A stretch of 6,163 nt of DNA, from positions 1-6,163 of the forward strand of contig DDLV01000044.1 of NCBI GenBank assembly GCA_002340325.1, in the 5' to 3' direction. The position numbers were made by a program, and so were the translations under genes. The notes beneath the pieces are model-generated. The model saw only the letters and a program-made list of their open reading frames with translations, was not told the DNA's origin and did not search any database. Below are positions 1-5,589 of the stretch, piece by piece (position 1 is the stretch's first letter; every line of letters begins with the position of its first letter). This DNA comes from Glaciecola sp. UBA2563. GTDB lineage: Bacteria; Pseudomonadota; Gammaproteobacteria; Enterobacterales; Alteromonadaceae.

Positions 1-2
1 CC

Positions 3-128
3 CGAGCGGACAGGGACGTCGTAAAGCGACTTTTAAATGCGTACATGCCGCAGCTAGCGCCTAAAGTCTTAACAAAGAGTGCGGTTGCCACTTCACTGAC
101 TATCACTATGTATGCTTATCACGGATAA
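3..128 (+). CDS. C-terminal end of an unidentified upstream gene (partial)
   Basis: The frame beginning at position 3 is open from the window edge to a TAA at 126-128, giving 41 residues. The other two plus frames stop at position 22 and at 61, so this is the only plus frame that could be a gene tail. The visible peptide starts with a charged helix-like part rich in R, D and K, passes through a proline-containing stretch (MPQLAPK) and ends in a mildly hydrophobic, threonine-rich tail finishing TMYAYHG. I do not recognise the family; in E. coli prkB follows yheU and yheT, but I cannot match this tail to either. It lies 59 bp before prk on the same strand, and prk appears to have its own promoter in that gap. 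It could also be a chance open frame. Confidence 0.5.
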   Translation, partial: RADRDVVKRLLNAYMPQLAPKVLTKSAVATSLTITMYAYHG

Positions 129-132
129 TTAC

Positions 133-161
133 TTGACCAAATCGACTGCAAAACGTATAAA
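133..161 (+). promoter_or_regulatory. Candidate sigma70 promoter for prk
   Basis: TTGACC at 133-138 matches the -35 consensus at five of six positions. TATAAA at 156-161 matches the -10 consensus at five of six, and the spacer is exactly 17 bp. The expected transcription start is near 168, leaving a leader of about 20 nt before the prk ATG at 188. It begins only 4 bp after the upstream stop codon. Transcription from it may run on into ompR-envZ, since no terminator is visible after prk. Confidence 0.6.
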
Positions 162-187
162 TCGTTAAAAGTTTTATTCGAGTCGCT

Positions 188-1090
188 ATGTCAGCAAAAC
201 ATCCAATCATTGCTATTACGGGTTCGTCGGGCGCAGGCACCACTACCACTACTAATGCAATCAGACATATTTTCAGAACGCTTGATATTGAAGCCGCCAG
301 TATCGGTGGTGATAGTTTTCACAGATTCACGCGCCCGGAAATGGAAGTTGAAATTCGAAAAGCCCAAGAACAAGGTAAGCACATAAGCTATTTTGGGCCG
401 AAAGCCAATGATTTTGATGCGCTAGAAAAACTTTTCGAAGAATACTCTAAATCAGGTACCGGTCAATATCGACAATATCTCCACACCTTTGATGAAGCTG
501 TGCCTTTTAATCAGATGCCAGGCACTTTTACGCCTTGGCAAGATTTACCTGAAAAAACAGACCTTCTGTTTTACGAAGGACTGCATGGGGGCATAAAAAC
601 CGATACTAATGATGTTGCATCGTATGTCGACCTTCTTGTAGGTATGGTGCCCATTGTTAACTTGGAGTGGATACAGAAAATTGTTCGCGATACATCAGAT
701 AGAGGGCATTCAAGAGAAGCCGTAATGAGCAGTATCGTTCGTTCATTAGATGATTATTTTCAATATATCACTCCGCAATTTTCGAGAACACATGTCAACT
801 TTCAGCGTGTACCAACGGTAGACACTTCAAATCCATTTAGTGCAAGAGAAATCCCAACACAGGACGAGAGCTTTGTGGTCGTTAGGTTTCGCCGAGAGAT
901 GACAAATGTCGATTTTCCGTTTCTGTTACAAATGATTGACGGCGCATTTATGTCAAGAGTCAATACAATCGTTGTGCCAGGCGGAAAAATGGGGCTGGCA
1001 ATGGAGCTAATTTTAACGCCACTGATTAAAGACATAATAGCGCGAAAAACTCGCGCTGGCGTTCAGGTCGACTGGATTGCGGATAACTGA
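188..1090 (+). CDS. prkB: Phosphoribulokinase, PrkB-like
   Basis: This gene encodes a 300-residue cytoplasmic kinase of the class I (bacterial) phosphoribulokinase family, which phosphorylates ribulose 5-phosphate with ATP to ribulose 1,5-bisphosphate. It is close to E. coli PrkB along its whole length (about 289 residues there), including the start MSAKHP. The P-loop GSSGAGTT is at residues 12-19 and has Thr where most Walker A motifs have Lys, which is normal in this class. Other family motifs are GDSFHRFTRPEM (41-52), with Asp42, His45 and Arg49; HISYFGP (65-71); FYEGLHGG (128-135), a Walker B-like Glu region; RDTSDRGHSREAV (167-179); and VPGGKMGLAMEL (263-274). The C-terminus is about ten residues longer than in E. 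coli. The start has a weak GAG at 180-182. No RuBisCO gene is in view, so carbon fixation should not be assumed; the physiological role of PrkB in heterotrophs is unsettled. Confidence 0.93.
   Translation: MSAKHPIIAITGSSGAGTTTTTNAIRHIFRTLDIEAASIGGDSFHRFTRPEMEVEIRKAQEQGKHISYFGPKANDFDALEKLFEEYSKSGTGQYRQYLHTFDEAVPFNQMPGTFTPWQDLPEKTDLLFYEGLHGGIKTDTNDVASYVDLLVGMVPIVNLEWIQKIVRDTSDRGHSREAVMSSIVRSLDDYFQYITPQFSRTHVNFQRVPTVDTSNPFSAREIPTQDESFVVVRFRREMTNVDFPFLLQMIDGAFMSRVNTIVVPGGKMGLAMELILTPLIKDIIARKTRAGVQVDWIADN
1039..1057 (+). repeat. Perfect 7-bp inverted repeat in the 3' end of prk
   Basis: AGCGCGA (1039-1045) and its exact reverse complement TCGCGCT (1051-1057) flank the 5-nt loop AAAAC. The stem is GC-rich and would form a stable RNA hairpin 31 bp before the prk stop. 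It falls in codons for residues 284-290, in the part of the protein that extends past E. coli PrkB. No T-run follows, so it is not a standard intrinsic terminator. Confidence 0.6.
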
Positions 1091-1093
1091 GAA

Positions 1094-1114
1094 GGCTATA
1101 TTGACCTTATAACC
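1094..1114. repeat. Imperfect dyad in the prk-ompR gap
   Basis: GGCTATA (1094-1100) and TATAACC (1108-1114) pair at six of seven positions around the loop TTGACCT. The 50-bp gap has no T-run after the dyad and no convincing promoter pair: TATAAC at 1108-1113 resembles a -10 box, but no acceptable -35 lies 16-18 bp upstream. It might be a regulatory site for ompR or chance in a short AT-rich spacer. Confidence 0.25.
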
Positions 1115-1140
1115 GCTAACAAAAAGAAAAAAGACTAAGT

Positions 1141-1866
1141 ATGAGACAAGAAACAACAAAAATACTGGTTGTTGATGACGACATGCGATTGCGCTCTTTG
1201 CTAGAGCGTTACCTTCAGGAACAAGGCTTTAGTGTGAGAAGCGCTGCAAATAGCGAGCAAATGGACAGACTCCTTGCTCGAGAGAACTTTCACCTACTTG
1301 TATTGGATTTGATGTTGCCAGATGAAGATGGATTGTCTATTTGCCGCAGATTGCGGCAGCAAGAAAATGAAATTCCCATTGTAATGTTGACTGCGAAGGG
1401 GGATGAAGTCGATCGGATAATTGGATTGGAAATGGGTGCTGATGATTATTTACCAAAGCCATTTAATCCAAGAGAGCTATTAGCCCGCATAAAGGCAGTG
1501 CTACGCAGAAAAACAAACGAGGCACCGGGTGCACCATCTCAATCAGAGCAGGTGGTAAAATTCGGTAGGTTTAGTTTGAATCTCGCGACACGAGAAATGC
1601 TTAACGAGGAACAGCCAATGTCGCTCACTAGCGGTGAGTTTGCCGTACTCAAATCGTTGGTAACACATCCGCGTGAACCTTTGTCCCGTGACAAGCTTAT
1701 GAATTTGGCAAGAGGGCGGGATTACAGTGCGTTAGAGAGAAGTATTGATGTACAAGTATCAAGACTTCGAAGAATGTTGGAAGAGGACCCCGCCAATCCT
1801 AGATATATTCAAACGGTGTGGGGACTAGGATATGTATTTGTGCCAGACGGCGGTACACCTGGATAA
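1141..1866 (+). CDS. ompR: Osmoregulatory response regulator OmpR
   Basis: This gene encodes a 241-residue DNA-binding response regulator, nearly collinear with E. coli OmpR (239 residues). The receiver domain covers residues 6-120. It has the acidic pocket at Asp12-Asp13, the phosphoacceptor Asp56 (LVLDLMLP), Thr84 (TAKG) and Lys106 (PKPFNPREL). A linker with the OmpR-typical NEAPGAPSQ follows. The winged-helix DNA-binding domain (about 137-236) carries LTSGEFAVLK, HPREPLSRDKLMNLARGR, RSIDVQVSRLRR and the terminal YIQTVWGLGYVFVPDG. In the cell it is phosphorylated by EnvZ and controls porin and other envelope genes. It lies 50 bp after prk and 18 bp before envZ, so ompR-envZ is surely one operon, possibly including prk. 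The ATG is preceded by a purine-rich stretch (about 1121-1137) rather than a clean Shine-Dalgarno. All residues needed for phosphorylation are present. Confidence 0.98.
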   Translation: MRQETTKILVVDDDMRLRSLLERYLQEQGFSVRSAANSEQMDRLLARENFHLLVLDLMLPDEDGLSICRRLRQQENEIPIVMLTAKGDEVDRIIGLEMGADDYLPKPFNPRELLARIKAVLRRKTNEAPGAPSQSEQVVKFGRFSLNLATREMLNEEQPMSLTSGEFAVLKSLVTHPREPLSRDKLMNLARGRDYSALERSIDVQVSRLRRMLEEDPANPRYIQTVWGLGYVFVPDGGTPG

Positions 1867-1871
1867 TTCAT

Positions 1872-1875
1872 AGGG
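1872..1875 (+). promoter_or_regulatory. Ribosome binding site of envZ
   Basis: AGGG at 1872-1875 lies 9 nt before the ATG at 1885 and supports this start. It sits in the 18-bp gap after the ompR stop. Confidence 0.5.
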
Positions 1876-1884
1876 TAGCAGTTA

Positions 1885-3198
1885 ATGCGGCTGTCATTCA
1901 AAAGCACTTTTGCACAGACAGCAATCCTCATTGGCGGATTGTTATTGGTCAATCAGATTGTGTCGTACTTGTCCGTTACCTACTACTTTATCAATCCTAG
2001 CTATAATCAAATCAATGACTTAGTTGCTAATCAAATAAAAGTTCTGCTTGTCAGTGGAAAAAGCACCCTGTCTGACGCAGAAAAAAAGAATTTATACGAT
2101 TCAGCCGGTATAAAATTCTATGACCAAAAAAGTGCAATGCACGCTGGATTAAGCGATGCTACTTTTTACGAGTTCATGTCAAATGAGGTGTCGAAACGTC
2201 TCTCACGAAATATAGAGGTAAGAGTGAATCCGGGAAGACAATATGTCATTTGGATTAAACCTTATAAAAATGAAGAATTCTGGATTAGTTTTCCGGTGGA
2301 AGGTATTAATCAGACTAACATTTCACCCCTTGGTATGTACTTTACAATCATCGGATTACTTAGTGTGATTGGCGGTTGGATATTTGTTCGTCGACTTATT
2401 AGGCCGCTGTTTAAACTGCAGCGAGCAGCAGTTGAAGTCGGTGACGGAAAGTTTCCGGAGCCGCTACCACTTAACGGCAGTAGTGAACTCATTGCCGTCA
2501 CTCAAGCATTTAATAAAATGTCTGCAAACATCAAACAACTCGAAGCGGATCGGAATTTGATGACAGCAGGGATCTCGCATGATTTAAGAACACCATTAAC
2601 CAGAATACGATTGTCAAGCGAGATGCTACCTGATGACCACGACTGGATAAAAGATGGTATCGAGAGTGATATAGAAGACTTAAATGCAATCATTGACCAG
2701 TTCATAGATTACGTTAAGTCAGATAGCGGTGAAAAACTGAGTATAGTGGATATAAATGCCCTGATAAATGAAACGACGCGATCACGCAAAATGGACAAGG
2801 AACATAATATTACGCTGGATTTGGGCCAAGTTCCGGTAGTTAAAATTCGCAGAGTAAGTATCAAACGAGTGCTCGATAATCTTATTGAGAATGCGTTTCG
2901 ATATGGGAGCTCAAAAATTTTGATAAAAACACGATTTATTGAAAAATCAAAGGTGCTGCGAGTCGTGGTAAGGGATTTCGGCGACGGAATAGAGCACGAC
3001 AAGTTGCAAGAGCTCTTTTACCCATTTAGACAAGGCGATAAAGCCAGGGGTAGTCAAGGCTCAGGCTTAGGGCTTGCCATTATTAAGCGTATTGTTGAAA
3101 GTCATGGAGGCAAGGTCGAATTTAGTAATCATCCTCAAGGTGGTTTGCAAGCTGGTTTTAGTCTTCCGTATTTTTCATCAGTAAAACGCGTAAATTAG
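1885..3198 (+). CDS. envZ: Osmosensor histidine kinase/phosphatase EnvZ
   Basis: This gene encodes a 437-residue inner-membrane sensor kinase, slightly shorter than E. coli EnvZ (450). Domain order: a short cytoplasmic N-terminus, membrane helix 1 at about 12-35, a periplasmic domain at about 36-149, membrane helix 2 at about 150-168, and a HAMP linker from about 170 with Pro174. The dimerisation and phosphoacceptor helix follows with SHDLRTPLTRIRL, where His232 corresponds to E. coli His243. The ATP-binding domain has the N box NLIENAFRYG (Asn336), the G1 box DFGDGI (364-369), the F box LFYPF (377-381) and the G2 box GSGLGLAI (392-399). The Thr in HDLRTP, important for phosphatase activity in EnvZ, is kept. 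It is expected to phosphorylate and dephosphorylate OmpR, encoded just upstream. The gene ends convergently 46 bp from hslO with no clear terminator between. Confidence 0.97.
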   Translation: MRLSFKSTFAQTAILIGGLLLVNQIVSYLSVTYYFINPSYNQINDLVANQIKVLLVSGKSTLSDAEKKNLYDSAGIKFYDQKSAMHAGLSDATFYEFMSNEVSKRLSRNIEVRVNPGRQYVIWIKPYKNEEFWISFPVEGINQTNISPLGMYFTIIGLLSVIGGWIFVRRLIRPLFKLQRAAVEVGDGKFPEPLPLNGSSELIAVTQAFNKMSANIKQLEADRNLMTAGISHDLRTPLTRIRLSSEMLPDDHDWIKDGIESDIEDLNAIIDQFIDYVKSDSGEKLSIVDINALINETTRSRKMDKEHNITLDLGQVPVVKIRRVSIKRVLDNLIENAFRYGSSKILIKTRFIEKSKVLRVVVRDFGDGIEHDKLQELFYPFRQGDKARGSQGSGLGLAIIKRIVESHGGKVEFSNHPQGGLQAGFSLPYFSSVKRVN

Positions 3199-3244
3199 GG
3201 GTTGTTTACCTTTAATGTTGCAAAATATGAAAGATCAACACGCT

Positions 3245-4153
3245 CTAGTGTTTATGTTGCGTACCTGCATCCAGAAAACTATATTTCCCTGACATAATAT
3301 TGTTTATATCGACTTCATCAAATAGGTATTGTGCGTCACAATAGTGGCAATCCATTTTCACCACGCCATCCTCTTTCAAAATATTGTTAAGTTGCACTCT
3401 GTCTATATTGCGAAGCGCTTGCGCTGTCCTTGCTTTTGAACAATCACATTTGTATTTCACATCACTTACATCAAGAATTCGAACGACTTCTTGATTAAAC
3501 AAACGATACAGCAATGATTCGTTAGATAACCCAAGAATTTCTTGCTGCGTTGTCGTTTCTGCCAGCACTTGCAAATGTTGCATCGATGGATGTTCGGCGG
3601 GCATGCTAGTCTCGCTCGTCTTCGGAATAACTTGCAAAAATAAGCCTGCGCTTCCGCTTCTGTCGGTAGCCTCAGACAGACCAGAAAACAAATACAATTT
3701 GGTGGGAAGCTGTTCAGACTGCTCAAAATAGTGCTCTATGCACGCTCCTAGAAACGGTTTGTCAAGCGCAATGATACCCTGATAACGTTCGCCTTTTTCA
3801 GGCGTAATCGTTATAACTAAGTAGCCCTTTTCAAATAAACCTAGGAAGGACAAATTCTCAAAGTCTTGACCTTCTTCGAATCTTACTACCGACTTAAGTG
3901 CTTGCTGATGCGTTGCATGGACAACGGCGTATTTTATTATGCCCTGGCTTTGTATCTGAAGTGAGACTTCACCTTTAAATTTTAAAACCGCTGTTAGAAG
4001 GCTTGTTGCAGAAAGCATTTCACTGATTAATTGTTCGACTACAACAGGGTATTTCTTCGTTGCAACAGCATCAACAACTGTTTGGTCGAGCTGCACAAGC
4101 TCGCCCCTAATATCGTGATGTTCAAAAATAAAGCGTGTTAATAAATCGCTCAT
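3245..4153 (-). CDS. hslO: Redox-regulated chaperone Hsp33
   Basis: This gene encodes a 302-residue cytoplasmic holdase, a little longer than E. coli Hsp33 (292). It is activated when oxidation releases zinc from its C-terminal switch and the linker unfolds. The N-terminal substrate-binding domain begins with LTRFIFEHHDIRGELVQL (about 5-22) and includes GEVSLQIQSQG (61-71) and GYLVITITPEKGERYQGIIAL (110-130). The zinc switch is intact: Cys236 and Cys238 (KCDCSK), then 30 residues, then Cys269 and Cys272 (DCHYCD), the same spacing as in E. coli. A fifth cysteine, Cys138, is in the N-terminal domain. Its ATG overlaps the hslR stop as ATGA, so translation is probably coupled, and it has a strong ribosome binding site of its own. 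Heat-shock control is known for the E. coli operon; no clear sigma32 promoter is visible here. Confidence 0.97.
   Translation of the reverse strand: MSDLLTRFIFEHHDIRGELVQLDQTVVDAVATKKYPVVVEQLISEMLSATSLLTAVLKFKGEVSLQIQSQGIIKYAVVHATHQQALKSVVRFEEGQDFENLSFLGLFEKGYLVITITPEKGERYQGIIALDKPFLGACIEHYFEQSEQLPTKLYLFSGLSEATDRSGSAGLFLQVIPKTSETSMPAEHPSMQHLQVLAETTTQQEILGLSNESLLYRLFNQEVVRILDVSDVKYKCDCSKARTAQALRNIDRVQLNNILKEDGVVKMDCHYCDAQYLFDEVDINNIMSGKYSFLDAGTQHKH
4087..4103 (-). repeat. Inverted repeat early in hslO
   Basis: CGAGCT (4087-4092) and AGCTCG (4098-4103) form a perfect 6-bp stem with a 5-nt loop. After one mismatch, two further G-C pairs (4084-4085 with 4105-4106) extend it. On the mRNA it lies about 50-66 nt downstream of the hslO start codon, in codons for about residues 17-23. 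It does not cover the ribosome binding site, so any role is speculative. Confidence 0.3.
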
Positions 4154-4554
4154 TTCCCTTCCTGGTGTTTAACTTGAATAAGTTGCCTACGTTGTTTTTT
4201 GTCAGGTTTTTGCAGAGGTTTCGGGTTATGAAAAGCGCTGAGTTGACGCGCTTGTTTATTTTTTTCCCTCAAAGCAATACTTTCAACAGTTTCTGAGTAC
4301 AAGGTTTGCGCTATGGCTGCCTTTTGTCTTTGTTCTGCGAGGCCTTCAATAATAACAGTTTTATTATCAAACCCAGCGGGGATTTGGACCATTGCACCAA
4401 CTTCAATGACTTTACTCGGTTTAGTCCTTTGTCCGTTATACTTGACTTTACCTGCCTGTATCCAATCACGAGCCATCGTCCTCGTTTTACAAAAACGCGC
4501 TGCCCATATCCATTTATCCAATCGAATTTGTGTTGAATTAACTGAATTTTTCAT
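4150..4554 (-). CDS. hslR: Heat-shock ribosome-associated protein Hsp15
   Basis: This gene encodes a small basic RNA-binding protein of 134 residues (133 in E. coli Hsp15). Hsp15 binds free 50S subunits carrying a stalled nascent chain with tRNA and helps recycle them. The S4 RNA-binding domain spans about residues 11-58: it opens with RLDKWIWAARFCKTR and contains the loop AGKVKYNGQRTKPSK. A helical region follows (ETVESIALREKNKQARQLSAF), then a lysine- and arginine-rich tail beginning KPDKKQRRQL, typical of Hsp15. Its stop overlaps the hslO start by 4 bp, so hslR-hslO is a two-gene operon, as in E. coli. The ATG at 4554 gives an N-terminus of the same length as the E. coli protein, ahead of RLDKW. 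Only a weak GGA ribosome binding site precedes it. Confidence 0.96.
   Translation of the reverse strand: MKNSVNSTQIRLDKWIWAARFCKTRTMARDWIQAGKVKYNGQRTKPSKVIEVGAMVQIPAGFDNKTVIIEGLAEQRQKAAIAQTLYSETVESIALREKNKQARQLSAFHNPKPLQKPDKKQRRQLIQVKHQEGK
4157..4163 (-). promoter_or_regulatory. Strong ribosome binding site of hslO
   Basis: Read on the minus strand, AGGAAGG (4163 down to 4157) precedes the hslO ATG at 4153, with the AGGA core 6 nt from the start. It lies inside the last codons of hslR. This is the strongest Shine-Dalgarno match I see in the window and fixes the hslO start. Confidence 0.7.
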
Positions 4555-4567
4555 ATGTCCAATGGGT

Positions 4568-4595
4568 CTTATGTTTTGTTAAAGTTTCATCACAA
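4568..4595 (-). promoter_or_regulatory. Weak candidate promoter for hslR-hslO
   Basis: On the minus strand, TTGTGA (4595-4590) and CATAAG (4573-4568) are separated by 16 bp, each matching its sigma70 consensus at about four of six positions. The leader would be only about 7 nt. The whole divergent spacer (4555-4608) is just 54 bp and must hold the start signals for hslR and probably gspC. I could not find a good promoter pair for gspC in it. Confidence 0.25.
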
Positions 4596-4608
4596 TTAAG
4601 TTCCGCTA

Positions 4609-5574
4609 TTGTTCAAAGCGCGATCAGCCGATATCATTACGCGGTTATCCATTTTATTCATAGGTGTAGAAATCAGCAGTCAAGTTTTAGAGCAAGCTCA
4701 ACAATTTTACAAGCGGCACGATAATAAGTTAATACTCATTATAACCGTATTGCTAGTGCTCTACCTAATTTCAGTTATCGCTAAGTTTGCATGGCAGTTG
4801 TTTCCTGCGAAGCAAAGCATGTCTGTTTCGGACACCAGTGTCTCAACCGCGGTTGAACGCAGTGATAACGCTGGCTCAATGATAACCAATTTGGATTCAT
4901 TATTGAGACTTGATTTGTTCGGTGCCATTGATGAAGCGCCCGAAGAGCCAGTGAGTGAAGAAATTACTGATGCACCAGAAACAAGATTAAATCTGGTTTT
5001 ACATGGCGTAGTGCCTAGTTCTGTTAAAAATCTGGGCACGGCGATTATTGCTCACCGAAATTCGCAAGCGACTTACAGTATTGGTGAACAGATTAAAGAT
5101 ACTAACGTCACGCTCGAACAAATTTATTCCGATCGGGTAATAATTAAGAACCGAGCGGTAAGAGAGACTCTGATGTTACAAGGCGTCAAGTTTGACGAGG
5201 CAAATCGCCAACGCGAGCAACAGGCCAGACGTGCGTCACAGAATAGAAGCCCACAAATAGAGCCGCGAGAAGTGAAACGGCAAATTTTAAGTGAACCTGA
5301 AAGTTTCACAGATTTTATCAGGATGTCACCAATGCAAGATGAAACCGGGCTTATTGGATATCGTTTAACAGCAGGTAATAGGTACCCGGACTTCTTTTCA
5401 TCATTGGGCTTGGAAAATGGTGATATTGCCACGGAGGTGAATGGTTTGGATCTGACTAATCCACAGCAAGCGCTGGAGGCAGTTTCACTGTTGGAAACTG
5501 AAGAAACACTAAATATTGAATTAATACGGGATGAAGTAATGATTTCCATCTCAATTGATGTCCCTAAAGAGTAA
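4609..5574 (+). CDS. gspC: Type II secretion system protein C (GspC)
   Basis: This gene encodes a 321-residue bitopic inner-membrane protein that links the inner-membrane platform to the GspD secretin. Residues 1-40 are cytoplasmic; one membrane helix lies at about 41-63 (LILIITVLLVLYLISVIAKF core). A variable acidic linker (about 70-125) contains the LLRLDLFG motif at 98-105. The periplasmic homology region is about 127-195 (LNLVLHGVV, AIIAHRNSQATYSIGEQI, LMLQG), and a charged linker rich in Arg and Gln follows (198-212). The C-terminal PDZ domain (about 232-318) has GLIGYRL, LGLENGDIATEVNGLDL and a final beta strand. The start is TTG at 4609: it is the only start codon after the in-frame TAA at 4597-4599, and the next in-frame ATG (residue 71) lies past the membrane helix. 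No strong ribosome binding site is visible. gspD follows after 15 bp. Confidence 0.93.
   Translation: MFKARSADIITRLSILFIGVEISSQVLEQAQQFYKRHDNKLILIITVLLVLYLISVIAKFAWQLFPAKQSMSVSDTSVSTAVERSDNAGSMITNLDSLLRLDLFGAIDEAPEEPVSEEITDAPETRLNLVLHGVVPSSVKNLGTAIIAHRNSQATYSIGEQIKDTNVTLEQIYSDRVIIKNRAVRETLMLQGVKFDEANRQREQQARRASQNRSPQIEPREVKRQILSEPESFTDFIRMSPMQDETGLIGYRLTAGNRYPDFFSSLGLENGDIATEVNGLDLTNPQQALEAVSLLETEETLNIELIRDEVMISISIDVPKE
4831..4856. repeat. Two abutting palindromes inside gspC
   Basis: GACAC-CA-GTGTC (4831-4842) has perfect 5-bp arms around a 2-nt centre. It is followed without a gap by the perfect 14-bp palindrome TCAACCGCGGTTGA (4843-4856). Both lie in the codons of the variable GspC linker (about residues 75-83), where protein constraint is low. 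Confidence 0.5.
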
Positions 5575-5589
5575 ATTGGATTTATATCG

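Noticed and set aside
1342..1358. Perfect 7-bp inverted repeat TGCCGCA-GAT-TGCGGCA inside ompR
   Set aside because: It falls in the strongly conserved CRRLRQ codons of the receiver domain, and alternating Arg and Cys codons produce this pairing easily. No regulatory context was seen.
2709..3002. A 97-codon minus-strand open frame inside envZ
   Set aside because: It is fully antisense to the EnvZ kinase domain, and its composition (Ser, Leu and Ile runs) is typical of a shadow frame.
3237..3252. Short stem AACAC/GTGTT at the hslO stop as a possible bidirectional terminator for envZ and hslO
   Set aside because: The stem is only 5 bp with low GC, and there is no proper T-run on either strand.
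4306..4582. Two overlapping plus-strand open frames antisense to hslR
   Set aside because: Both are shadows of the clearly homologous hslR; neither has a ribosome binding site or a known motif.
4555..4590. Possible sigma32 heat-shock promoter for hslR: TGAAA, then ACCCATT on the minus strand
   Set aside because: The spacing is about 17 bp, longer than usual for sigma32, and the transcript would begin almost at the ATG. The match is too weak to annotate.
4590..4596. TGTGA half-site suggestive of CRP binding on the minus strand
   Set aside because: The partner half is TTTAA rather than TCACA at the required spacing, so only one half matches.
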